From: Adiantum capillus-veneris | Lineage: Eukaryota; Streptophyta; Polypodiopsida; Polypodiales; Pteridaceae | NCBI GenBank assembly: GCA_014529385.2 | Contig: CM043957.1 | Coordinates: 83,373,381-83,437,380 of the forward strand | Direction: 5' to 3' | Length of the DNA stretch: 64,000 nt | Shown here: in pieces, positions 11,918 to 22,377 of the stretch | How the letters are laid out: every line of letters begins with the position of its first letter | Position numbering within the stretch: the stretch's first letter is position 1 | Notes under the pieces: model-generated | Seen by the model: only the letters and a program-made list of their open reading frames with translations | Database searches by the model: none | Told to the model about the DNA's origin: nothing | Made by a program: the position numbers and the translations under genes

Positions 11918-13129
11918 TTAATTGTTGTACCTCCTCTTCAGTGTATGGCTCGACAGGTTGCTGCTCCAAAATAGCCTCTGACTCCTCATAAGCTTTAATA
12001 TATTGATCGTATTGATCAATATGTGGCCTGGTGAGCTAGTTCCGACTTTAGTGGGGTCTGGCACCCACTTTTCTTCAAAGTCACCCTTTAGAGCTCTTTC
12101 CGCTCTAAACTGCTCCACTAATCTTTCCATTCTTGCCGCTTTCTGACTTTTGGTTTGCTTGGGAGCAACCTTCTTCTTTACTTTCTTCTTAAGCGGCTCG
12201 TCCACATCCTCTTCAGGTTCTGAAACTACTTCTAGTTTCCGGCGTGCTCTTGTGGATGCCCTCTTGGATACTTCGGGCTGTTCTTCCTCCTCGTCGGCTT
12301 CTCTAAGCCACTCATTCTGGGAGGGAGCCTTTGGCCACTGATCTCTAGCTCCAATAGCTTCATAAGCTATTCTTGTCAGAATTTCCGCTCCTCCTATGTA
12401 TTTTGGCTTCTCGTTGTGCATGGCAATTACTTGCTCGTGGATGTGTTGAGCGTAATTCACCTCTTTTGGCATATTGCTCTTTAATGCCCATGTGATGGTG
12501 GTCGCAATGGCATGGGGTGGTGTCGTATACTTTTGCGGTCTTTTACTGCAAACATGAAGAAATTGGTTGTACAGTCGGCAAAGGGTTGCCGCTCTTGGGT
12601 CCTTCATATCTCCATAGGTTGCATTCTGTTTCTTGGGCCCATAGACCTCTATGGCCTCCCTTCTTTCCCTGACCGAGCTCCCTTTGTTGTGCAGCTTCAA
12701 TGCGTCTGCAATTAGCTGTGGAGTGATCTGTACTTCTACTTTCTCTCCATCCATGGCTGTCAATGTGGCTTTTCCATCCTTCTGAATGGATGTTGCCAAC
12801 TCGTACACTCTTCTTGTATCCACACCTGATGGTCTCGAGGTGAAGAAACTGTGCAAGTCTGCCCTTTCCAGGTACCTGCTGATGTCTTCTGACCTGCTAT
12901 AATCTACCAATTCCTGTGGGATCATCGGTACATCCACCGCTTGCCCTTGAGGATCTCTGAAAGTCCCCTGGTAGATCTTTATTCCCTCTTTCTCCAATAC
13001 TGCTTCCTCCACCCAAGTTTTGGTTGGCTTGAGGGTTTCTGCTGGAATGTCAAAGGGTTCCGCTTCTGCAATAGCATCTTTGATTGTCGGTCTTTTTCTC
13101 TTCGTTGCCGATGACTTGGTGGAATCCAT
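11918..13129 (-). CDS. Env-position ORF with 'putative plant transposon protein'-like domain
   Basis: 403 residues from the ATG at 13129. It has a basic N terminus with KRKRP (possible nuclear localisation signal). A globular region of about residues 60-270 contains TPQLIADALKL, LCRLYNQFLHVC and AEILTRIAYEAIG. A Glu/Lys-rich tail follows with KKKVKKK and SQKAARMERL. Order and spacing recall the domain found after pol in Athila elements (Pfam 'putative plant transposon protein', PF20167); the match is by eye. The last 30 or so residues look frameshifted, and the true frame continues leftwards into the coiled-coil part (9859-11917). Translation of this second cistron presumably needs its own transcript or a spliced one. 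The palindrome-bearing spacer lies directly upstream. Confidence 0.65.
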   Translation of the reverse strand: MDSTKSSATKRKRPTIKDAIAEAEPFDIPAETLKPTKTWVEEAVLEKEGIKIYQGTFRDPQGQAVDVPMIPQELVDYSRSEDISRYLERADLHSFFTSRPSGVDTRRVYELATSIQKDGKATLTAMDGEKVEVQITPQLIADALKLHNKGSSVRERREAIEVYGPKKQNATYGDMKDPRAATLCRLYNQFLHVCSKRPQKYTTPPHAIATTITWALKSNMPKEVNYAQHIHEQVIAMHNEKPKYIGGAEILTRIAYEAIGARDQWPKAPSQNEWLREADEEEEQPEVSKRASTRARRKLEVVSEPEEDVDEPLKKKVKKKVAPKQTKSQKAARMERLVEQFRAERALKGDFEEKWVPDPTKVGTSSPGHILINTINILKLMRSQRLFWSSNLSSHTLKRRYNN

Positions 13130-15942
13130 GGATCCTGTAACTCCAATTTCAGAAGTTAGCGTCTTTTTAGTACTGAAAGCCGAAATGAAGCTTTTAACTA
13201 TCCAAATGACTTGAAAATTGAAACATGAGCTATTCAGGGCCTAAGGATGCAAGGTAGGTGAAAAAATATGCAAAATGGGCTCAAAATCATGCTGGAGACA
13301 TCATACGTGTATGATGTCTTTTGTGTCAAAATGACTTCATATTGGTTGTGCTTGTAGCTGATAGTGTATACATGATTATCATATGCTTGGATTTGAGTTT
13401 GGATCCCATTTGGTCAAGTTTTGGCCAATTTAGTCCAGTTCCGGCTCTTGGAAAAATTTTGAAAGGGAATTGGATTTTATGATCCAAATTGGATAAAACT
13501 TGGTGGTTCACTTTCAAATGGCATGTAGATCACTTCTGTTTGGTGGTTGAAGCCCTGAGGTGCCAAAATCAGGCTGGAGACATCATACGCGTATGATGTC
13601 TTTTAGTGTATTTTTGGACCAAATTTCTCTATAAGCTTGGATTTGGATTTAGATAGGCTTATTCAATGGATTTATGAAGTTTGGATAGATTTTGGGCTAA
13701 AATGGCTCTGGAGACATCATACGCGTATGATGTCTTTTTCATCAATTTTGCATGGGATTGGTTCTGTGGATTCCCCATGTACTAGTGAAGGACTGTTCCT
13801 ACTCAAATCTTGGTTTGGACTTGAGTATGTTGGATTTGGGCCAAAAATAGGCTTTAGGTGAAGGATTTTCCCTCAATTGGGCTAATGGGGTGATCCTCTT
13901 GACCAAATGGTTCCAATTTTCATATGTAGCATGTATTAGATATATATAATGGATGTATGATGACAAATGAGCAGTTTTGGCTCTGTAAGTGCAAATAGAC
14001 ATCATACGCGTATGATGTCTTTTGTGTCAAAATGGTGCTTTTTGGTTCCAGATAGCTTGTAGATGTGTTAACAACAATCCTACAAAGTTTCAATGAGTTT
14101 GGAGTTATTTTGACAAAATTAGGACCAAAAATCAATTTTATGGCCTACTTTGCGTCTTTTTGGTTTTCCTTGGGTTTTCTAACTCCAATTCTCATGATAC
14201 TTGGTTCATAGGATGTGATTAACATGTGGAATGAGGCTATGCACTCAAATGTTGAAATGGATGTGAAATTCATGCTGTGAGACATCATACGCGTATGATG
14301 TCTTTTCTTGAAATGTTGGTCTTTTTGTGCAAAGAATGCTTTGTGCTAGTGCCCTAAGCCCTGCTAACTAGTTTTCAACTTAAAAAGTCATCAGTTTAGC
14401 TAAAAAGCCCCCTTATAGGCATTTCAGTCTCCGAAGTCGTCTTTTTGCCTTGGAGTTGAATTTCTTCAACTTTTCTTCTCGAGAGTTGCATTTCCAGCTC
14501 ATTGGATATGTTGTGAAGCCATCTATTTGGTTGAACTTGACTTTGGCTCCCCGTTCTCCATCTTTCTCCATTTGGTTGCCCGAAAGCGTCTTTTTCACCA
14601 TCGGTAAGTGAATCAGCTTTCTTTTGGGTTTTGCTTGCAAACATAAGTCATCCATGTTATTGAAGCTGCTTGTGAAGTTTCATTTCATTCGGTCGTCAAT
14701 TTCAGCCGTTATGCCAAAATGACGCTTTGTGTGTCCGCAGCCGAATCGGTTGTTCCGACCTACTTTTGTGATTCAAACCTGGAGATACTCCATGGTTGCA
14801 TTGTCCTTGATGTGGTTGAACTTCCTGTGAAGTTTCGTGTCGTTTCGACAACTTTTTCCTGTTTGCCTCTTGCAGGCTCTGTTGACCTAGGGTTTTTCCA
14901 GTCGTTCTTTCTCGAGCTTTGAGTGTTAGAAACCCATCTTCTATACTAGGGTAACCCACCTATAAGTTCTTGCAAGGTTTGGTTAGGCGGTTGTGCCACT
15001 ACCTAGCATTCTACCTCATTCCCCGTCTGCTCTTGTTTCTTGGTTTTGGTCAGTTTTCGCGACAAAAGTTAATGATAAGCATCAAAAGCTTATGGCAACG
15101 AGTCTACCTCTCATGTCTGGTGTCCTCTGAGCTCTCGTGAAGTCGTAGAAGGTCGTAGAAGATCTATGCTCCTGTGGCTCTTGCTCTTCTCCAAGAAGGT
15201 AATAGTGGAATGAGCTTGAAAGTGATGTGAAAAATACTTAACTTCGGACTTCCCGGTTCACTTGTTACCAAATTTGACATGTGCTCCTATCTCGTTGTGA
15301 GATGCACTTTAGGATTTGAAATTTCCCAATTGGACTCCGTTTGACCTGTTTTCTTAGAATTCCGTCCACTTGCCAAAATTCTGTCCGTTTCGGACTTTCC
15401 GCAACTTTTTCAGAATTGTACCCAATTTTTACCATGGGTTGCCCTTGTCATTAGGACCATCACCGTCTATTCTTTTCTTTTTTCCGATCTCATTTCACCT
15501 GCTTTTTTATTTTTCTTTTACTTTTATTAAGAAAATCATAAAAAATAAAGGAAAATAGCAAATTGAAGCCAAAAAATTCCAAACATACACAATAAATAGC
15601 TGGTAACCCTGTGTATATGAATATACACTTATTTGTGATTTCTGGACTTGGATTACCACTTTTTTCCACTTTTTAGCTCCAAAAACACTCTTATTTAGTG
15701 ATATTTACACGTCTAGAGACCCAAATTCATCATTTGATCTCTTCTTGTTGCAAAACAAGGTATATAAGGGCATAAATATTATCAATATCCGCAATCAAAC
15801 ATAAAAATTGCAAAATCATGTAAGACACTATCCTTGTAAAATAATTTTTTTGTTTTTCTTTGTTTTTGTCGCTTGTAGCTGCTTTGTAGCTCCTGTATAC
15901 CTGTATACCTCCCCCCCTCCTAGTCTGAGTCCTCCCGGACGA
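13130..15942 (-). promoter_or_regulatory. Internal spacer with five copies of a 24-bp palindrome
   Basis: This 2.8 kb non-coding spacer separates the second protease-like ORF from the env-position ORF. Palindromes with core CATCATACGCGTATGATG, each flanked AGA...TCT, lie at 13296-13319 (one mismatch at the centre), 13578-13601, 13712-13735, 13997-14020 and 14280-14303. The nearest is 166 nt upstream of the ATG at 13129. The centre ACGCGT is an MluI site. Copies at 13712 and in the leader at 25940 share the same downstream TTTTTCATCAATTT, so the two clusters look homologous. From 14310 to 15900 I see no further repeats or genes. Confidence 0.85.
15908..15921 (-). promoter_or_regulatory. Internal polypurine tract (possible central PPT)
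   Basis: Twenty-odd bases after the stop of the second protease-like ORF, the minus strand reads AGGAGGGGGGGAGG. It is a longer uninterrupted purine run than the tract at the 3' LTR. It could prime internal plus-strand synthesis or mark the end of an ancestral shorter element. Chance occurrence cannot be excluded. Confidence 0.4.
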
Positions 15943-17022
15943 CTATGAAGTGTCTGTGGGTGAAGCATTGTAGTTGTTTTGGTCATAAGTTCCCAATGCA
16001 ATTGTAGAGCGATGATACAACAGTCTTTCCAATAAAGCTGCTCTTTGTTTGATTGAAGGATTGGTGGTCGGGTTTTGGGTTGGTTTTGGCACTTCGGTAG
16101 TAGAATCAGTAGATGGATTCTTCTTTACCTTGTTTTTCTTTTTCACAATCCAAATCTGCTTCCGCTTCGCTTGTGCTTGCCACAAACTCTTTGCGACCCA
16201 AACCTGCTTTGTTCTTTGTGTTGATTTCCTCGCCTTGAAATACCTAGGAGTTTCTGTGGATTGTACTGAAGGGAGTTGCTGTTTACAAATCCTTGGGATC
16301 CAAATTTGCTTGCTATAGCTTTGTGCCGTCATGAACTTCTTTGGAATCCAGATCTGTTTCACTGTCCTTGATTGTCTGGAATCATTCTGTTGTCTGGTAT
16401 TGAAGACTCTATGTTCCACCTTTGTGTTCTCTGGCACAACCTTTTTTGGTCTCCATACCAACTTTGACTCCGTTTTTTCCCAAGGTTGAGTTGTTATATT
16501 ATTGCTTGTCTTCCTTATCCAATGTTGAGAGTTCCTCGTCGAAGAGCAATCCAGTTGTATAGAAACTTTTGGTTGCCATTGCTTCTTCTTTTTCTCTGGT
16601 TGTTGTTTACCTTTGTTCTTGGATTCTTCCTTTGGAGTTGGCTCTACTCCTTTAGTGAACTTAACTGATTGACTTTCACCTTCGTATTTGATAATCATTG
16701 CATTGTATTGCTTCTGCCATGGTTGTCCTAGCAATAATGGATGTTGTGTAGCTTGGTCTTCAACCACGTAAAACATATGAGGATACACATACTGGTTAAT
16801 CTGTATATGTAAAACTGTGCATCCGACAGTTTTAATTGAATTCTCAGAGTAACTCTTTAACTCTTGCTTGGCAGTTTGTAATTTAGTGTCATTTGTCAAT
16901 TGTCTATACAAACTGAGTGAAAGAAGGTTATTTTGCGCTCCTGAATCCAATAGTGCTCTGGCTTTGATTTGGTTGGTTCCTACTTTGCATTCAATGATGG
17001 GTTCTTCTTTGTCATTATCCAT
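15943..17022 (-). CDS. Second retropepsin-like ORF with W-x-x-[KR] repeats
   Basis: An intact 359-residue frame from the ATG at 17022, starting 52 nt after the integrase stop. Residues 9-110 look like a retropepsin: ARALLDSGAQNN (Asp26-Ser27-Gly28 in the catalytic position) and LLLGQPW (96-102), matching the second hallmark hydrophobic-Gly motif. The rest is Lys/Gln/Ser-rich and low in complexity. It carries seven short motifs around Trp: QWQPK (148-152), HWIRK (167-171), VWRPK (189-193), IWIPK (224-228), IWIPR (240-244), VWVAK (274-278) and IWIVK (290-294). The element already has a normal protease between gag and RT (about 21600), so this is an additional protein. It may be a duplicated protease, a capsid- or nucleic-acid-binding accessory factor, or a captured host DDI-like domain. 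Function is unknown. It is the only long frame of the element without an obvious break. Confidence 0.75.
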   Translation of the reverse strand: MDNDKEEPIIECKVGTNQIKARALLDSGAQNNLLSLSLYRQLTNDTKLQTAKQELKSYSENSIKTVGCTVLHIQINQYVYPHMFYVVEDQATQHPLLLGQPWQKQYNAMIIKYEGESQSVKFTKGVEPTPKEESKNKGKQQPEKKKKQWQPKVSIQLDCSSTRNSQHWIRKTSNNITTQPWEKTESKLVWRPKKVVPENTKVEHRVFNTRQQNDSRQSRTVKQIWIPKKFMTAQSYSKQIWIPRICKQQLPSVQSTETPRYFKARKSTQRTKQVWVAKSLWQAQAKRKQIWIVKKKNKVKKNPSTDSTTEVPKPTQNPTTNPSIKQRAALLERLLYHRSTIALGTYDQNNYNASPTDTS

Positions 17023-17073
17023 TTCTGTTATACTGACTGCGTTTATTCGTATTGCTCCTTCATTGCGCTGTTT

Positions 17074-18872
17074 CTAACGCAGGTGTCTTCTTTTCTCCAT
17101 TCTTTCCTTCGCCTCGGCTTGCGCTTCCTCCACAATCTTTTTCTTTTTCTGGACACGCAGCTTTTCTTGATGTATTTTGAGAAGCATGTCTTGGGTTAGC
17201 GGCAAAAGATACTTTTTCACTCTGCATCCACTAATCCAATTGGGCATTTCTTCTCCGTCTAATGTAGCAAGCTTGACGGCTCCACTTGGTGATAGATCTT
17301 TAATCACCAGAGGTCCCATCCCTCGCTTTTTAAGCTTCTTAGCATGTTGTTTCAGAGTGTAAACTAGGACATAGTCCCCAACCTTAAACTCTTTAGTCCG
17401 CACATGCTTATCAAAAAATTCCTTTTGTCGCCTTTTTTGAGCGTAGATAGAAGCTACTGCTTTTAGGCGAAGCTCGTCTAGCTTTTCCAGGTCATCTATT
17501 CTATCAGAAAGCTCGTGCCCTGTCCACTCTAGATCCTTAGCCACCCTTAAGGTTGAAATCAAGAATTCTATTGGTAAGATAGCATTTAGCCCAAAAACCA
17601 TGTTATATGGGGTCGTTCCTATTGATGTTTTATATGCTACCCTATATGCCCATAATGTTGAATGCAACTTCTGGTCCCAGTCAGTTCTCGACTCAGATAC
17701 AATCTTCGTAAGGACCGTGCATATGGTTTTGTTTGTTGCTTCAGCTTGTCCGTTTGCTTGTGGATGATACGGGGCTGATTTCCTATGGATTACCATGAAT
17801 TCATCTAGAAGGATCTCTATCACTTCATTTATAAAATGTGTGCCTCGATCACTCACAATTTCTATTGGCAATCCATATCGTACAAAGACGTATTCATATA
17901 GAAATTGTGCCGTGGTCCTGGCATCTGCTTTTTGAGTTGCCTTTGCTTCGACCCACTTTGTTAGATAGTCTGTAGCCACAACGATGTATTGTGCATGAGT
18001 CTTATATGCAGGAGGTGAAATGGGTCCGACATAATCAATCCCCCATTTTGCAAAAGCTCTTGCCCCCATCATTGGTCTAAGCGGCATATCATCTCTTTTA
18101 AGTGGTACTTTGGTCCGCTGACAGTCATCACACCGTTTAACGTATTCCTCAGCGTCCATATGTAATGTTGGCCACCATATTCCTGCGGCTAAGACAAGTT
18201 TTGTTGTCTTATCACCTGAGAAATGGCCTCCACCTACTCCTCCATGAGCTTGCTCCAGGATTATCACATACTCAGACTCTGATGCGCAAATCCTAAGCTG
18301 GTTGTCTTTACCTCTCTTATAGAGTTGATCTCCTATTAAAGCGTAATCTCTAGCTTCTGTCTCTACAGATTTCTGACGAGCTTTTGACGTTCCTTCTGGG
18401 AAAGTTCTATTTGTGAGATATTCAACAATATACTGACTCCATTCCGGAGCGATCATTATCTGATATAATGTCGAATACTCTATTGGCGGTTTTGATGAAC
18501 ATACAATACATATAGTGACATATTCATGTACGCTTTCTTTCATTCCTGGCCAATAGACTCCCAATTGTAACAAATTCCTATATGTGTTCCTTCTTGAACA
18601 ATGAAATGCACATTCTGAACATGTGCTTCGCGCAGATATATATTATATTTTTCAGGATTGATGCATAGTCGTAAAACATGATCATTTCCCAATTGATACA
18701 ACCTTCCTGCAACCAATTGAAGATTCTTGGATTGCTGAATAGCAATATGTTTCTGATTGTATTCTCTTCTATCAAACTCTCCTCCATAGGTTAATAGGCT
18801 AACAACATTTTGAGACCACTTCGGTATCATTTCTATGTTGAACAAGTACGCGTATGGCATGTCGTCATCCAC
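17074..18872 (-). pseudogene. pol: Integrase with duplicated zinc-binding linker (pol, 3' part)
   Basis: The 18573-17074 frame (499 residues) holds the integrase: zinc-binding H110, H117, C148, C151; catalytic D180 (GIDYVGP), D242 (SDRGTHF) and E278 (NGQAEATNK), a D,D35E triad; and a C-terminal module with KVGDYVLVY and RGMGPLVI. Upstream, 18872-18540 (in frame with RT-RNase H after one TAA at 18885) plus the start of the 499-residue frame form a second, older copy of the linker. Both copies have PxWSQ..V..LT, LYxxGxDxxLR, an Ala-His, and WPxxx...YVxxCxxC (C22 and C25 in the first copy). A frameshift near 18560 splits the first copy. The stop and shift should prevent integrase synthesis from this copy. 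Confidence 0.9.
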
Positions 18873-18884
18873 TCCTATAGGGTC

Positions 18885-21800
18885 TTATCCATTCGTCAAT
18901 CGCAAAAGATGATCAGCTCTAAGATGTGTTTTTCCTTTCTTTACTACTACCGTGAAGTCGAATTCCAGTAAGATAATGAACCATCTCACTATTCTCCCGG
19001 TATTGCATGGCTTATTCACTAGGTAGAGCAAGGCTTGGTGATCCGTAAAAAACACAAACTTGTTGGCTAGAAGATAATGTCGAAATTTCTTCACAGCATA
19101 TATCATTCCTAATCCCTCTCGCTCTGCTGTGGTGTAATTCTTCTCTGCATTGTTGAGCTGTCGACTGGCGTAACAGGTTCCTTCTTCTAGCTGAGCCAAA
19201 ATGCATCCTATTGCATATGCCGAAGCATCTATATGCACATGGAATATCTTCTCCCAATCTGGTGATTTCAAGACTGGAGCAGTAATGAGTGCCTCTTTCA
19301 ATTTCTTGAATGATTCCTCACACTCCTCTATCCATTCAAAGTTCACTATTAGCCTGTAAAGTGGTTGGCCTATTATAGCGTACATGTAAATGAATCGTCT
19401 ATAATATCCGCAATGTCCCATAAAGCTCTGTACTTGTTTCGCATTGGTTGGTCTAGGCATATCCACTATAACTTTTATCTTCTCTAAATCCGTGGATATT
19501 CCGTTTTGTGAGACAATATGTCCCAGAATTCTGCCCTGTCGGACCATAAACACACATTTCTCAGGATTGAGACAAATGCGATATGTCCTACATTTCTCAA
19601 ATACTTTTCTTAGGTGTTCTAGATGCTCATCTCTCAAAAGAGAATCTACACATAAGTCATCCATGTATATTTCTAGAAACAACCTTAAGTATTCTTTGAA
19701 AGCATGTGTCGTCAGCCTCTGGAAGGTTGCGGGAGCATTGGTTAGACCAAAAGGCATAACCCGATAAGCATAAATTCCCCACTCCGTTGCAAAAGCTGTT
19801 TTATGTTGATCTTCCGATGCTATGGCTAGCTGGTTATATCCTGAAAAACCATCAAGAAAGGAGTATGTTGTTTTCCCTGATACACGCTCTAGAACATGAT
19901 CAGTTATCGGCAGGGGATAATTGTCCCTGATTGTTGCAGCATTCACTTTCTTTAAGTTGACACACACTCGGAGTTTTCCGTTCTTCTTGGGTACCACCAC
20001 AATCGGAGATACCCAATCGGTGTGTTCAATCTCGTATATGAATTCAGCTTCCATTAGCTTATCTATCTCTTCTTTGATTCGCTTAGCAAACGTATCATTG
20101 TATGTGTATGGTCTCTGTCTGCTAGGCTTTGCGTCTTGTTTTAGTGGGATTGTGTGTTGGCATATCGATGGGTCAACTCCCTTTAAGTCCTTATAAGACC
20201 ATGCAAACACATCCCTGTACTCTCTGAGAAGACTCAAAAGTCTCTCTTCCTCGCCTGGAGACAAATCTGTGGCTATGTACACCGGTCTAGGTGTCTCACG
20301 TGGAGCTGCTAAATCAACTTTTTTTGCATCCTCCGGTCCGTCATAAGATTCGTTCTCCCTTCTCTCTCGAATAGGTTGGGTTAATACCACCTTCCTATCC
20401 TCTATTGTGAATTTCCTGTAGTGAGAGGGAACATCCATGTTTTCCTTGATTTTGGCGTTTTCGTCCTCTCCACTCTCAATTTCTGTCGTCCAAACTTCTT
20501 TCAGAGTTTTCTTGAGCTCTCTGTACTTGTTTCTACGTTCTAACTTGGACTCCGTGTGTTCTCTGTTGCGCTTGTTCTTTTCTGATTTTTCTGTTTCAGT
20601 TTTCGTTTCATTCCTTTGAACTTGATTTCTTGAGCTTCTTTTGTCTTTTCGTAAGCTCTTTTGATCATTGCCTCTCATTCTTCCAGAAATCTTGTCCTTA
20701 ACACAATCTTCCGCCTTTACTAGCATTAGGAATTGATTTTTTCCTCTTATTCTAGGCATCGGATTGGTTCTAACCCCCTTTGTTTTTCTCTTTGCTCTAT
20801 AGCGTTTCTGGCGTTGTTTAGTTTGGTTCGGAAAATCATAAAATCGGACATCCGTTATAGTTTCTTCGTTTCCGCTTGAATTGTCCGTTGACTCGTTGTC
20901 TGCTTCATTTCCCCACTCTGGATGATCGGGAATGTCGTGAAACACCTCTTCTTCATCTTCCTTTTCCAGTGTATCGTTCTTTTCAGTTTCTTTTTCGAGT
21001 ACAGTTCTCAACATGAAGTACGGAACCACGTCGTACCCGTCCTTGTCGCAAAATTTCGTTGTGGGACCATCCGGAATTGCACAAACATCTAGGGTTGCTA
21101 GAATGTGTGTCCATTCTAATGGTTCAAGCGTGTCCTCTGGAAAGGGTTCTCCTATATAAGTTTCGTCTTCGATAGCCCTTTCTAAAACATATTCTTCTCG
21201 CCTCAGACTTCCACATTTCGAGGCTCCACACATCCATAACTCCTTGGGCTTACCTAACCAAGCTGGAAATTCGGATCCCGCCAAAGTAGCTGAATCAAAC
21301 TCCTCTACCGGTGTTCGGTTCACATCTTTGTAGCTATGGTCTCTTAGGTTCACACGTGTAGTGGTTTCCATATTTCTCAGGTATATGTGATCGTAGCCCC
21401 AATCCTGGACCATTTTCAACTGTCTCATGAATGGTCTTCCCAGTATGATATCATAGTTATTCTCCTTGCCAAAATCGACAATAGCAAAAGTATGTTCGTA
21501 TTCAATGCCGCAAGAAGTTACTACGACTTTCTCTAATAACCCCATAGGTTTCTCCATGTGTCCATCTGCTAATTGGAGTTTCAACCTAGTCTTCCTTATT
21601 GCTGGTTCCCCCATTTTTTCCAGATTTCTTTTGTAGCAATGGCTACCCCAGCTCCACTGTCTAGTATTGCCATCGTGTTCACTCCTTGGAATTCAACTGG
21701 TAAGGTTGTATTCCCCTCTTCACCTTCGCAATACTCTCCGACCTTGTTTAAGGGTACAGGCTTAGCGTTCTTTTGTGGTTTGCTCAGCTCTTGTATACCG

Positions 21801-22141
21801 TCTTGCAGTCTCGATGTTGGGTCTTTCATCCCAAATTTCTCCAAGTATTTTCCTACAGTGGTCCACATATGTGGTCTTAGCCTCAAAAGCTTAGCTAAAG
21901 TGATAGTGCATGTCACTGGTGTTGACAAGATCTGTATCAATCCTTGCGAGTCCATGACTTTTTCTGATGAGATTCTTCGTGAGGGAAGTGCTCTAATCTC
22001 GGATTTTGCTTCATACTCTCCTAAGTATGAAGGTAAGGTATTCAGTGAATGAGGTTTGCTCTCCATTGTTCTAACAGAGCCCCCATCTCCCCAGTAAGAT
22101 TGCAGATCCAAGTCCACTTGAGATCCTGCCTCAAATTCCAC
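18885..22141 (-). pseudogene. pol: Protease, reverse transcriptase and RNase H (pol, 5' part)
   Basis: The protease begins in the 22141-21596 frame (active site DSGAG near its end) and continues after a one-base shift in a G/A run at about 21600 into the 909-residue frame 21614-18885 (second hallmark ILGRPF). An Arg/Lys/Glu-rich linker of about 300 residues follows. Then come RT (LRVCVNLKKVN, VMPFGLTNAPATFQ, catalytic YMDD near residue 648) and RNase H with its acidic residues in HIDASAYAIG, TAEREGLGM and TDHQALLYL. The frame ends with a TAA (18885-18887) inside what should be the RNase H-integrase junction, as the same frame continues sensibly beyond it. The RT core itself is intact. Confidence 0.93.
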
Positions 22142-22377
22142 TATTGCAAATTTGTCTGATTAGCTTGGCAACTTAGCTCGTTTGCAAAGTTTGCCTCTCT
22201 CACTTGTTTCCAAAATTCATTGTAATCCTCATCTCTTCCATAAATCCTCTGTATGACTGGATGAAAACTCTCTATCTCCTGATCGGTTGTGTTCAATAAT
22301 ATGCGGTCATCCTTGTGTGTATCTTCGGGCTTTTGTGCACTGGGAGTCTTTTCAGCTACCCGTGAAATGATAGTCTC

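Noticed and set aside
11918-13129. Env-position ORF as a true viral envelope glycoprotein
   Set aside because: No signal peptide, transmembrane segment or Cys-rich ectodomain is visible; the protein is charged with coiled coils and a nuclear-type basic motif.
13296-14303. The spaced 24-bp palindromes as a CRISPR-like array or satellite
   Set aside because: Spacing is 125-288 bp and irregular, the copies lie inside a plant retrotransposon, and the intervening DNA is related leader sequence. A regulatory repeat is more sensible.
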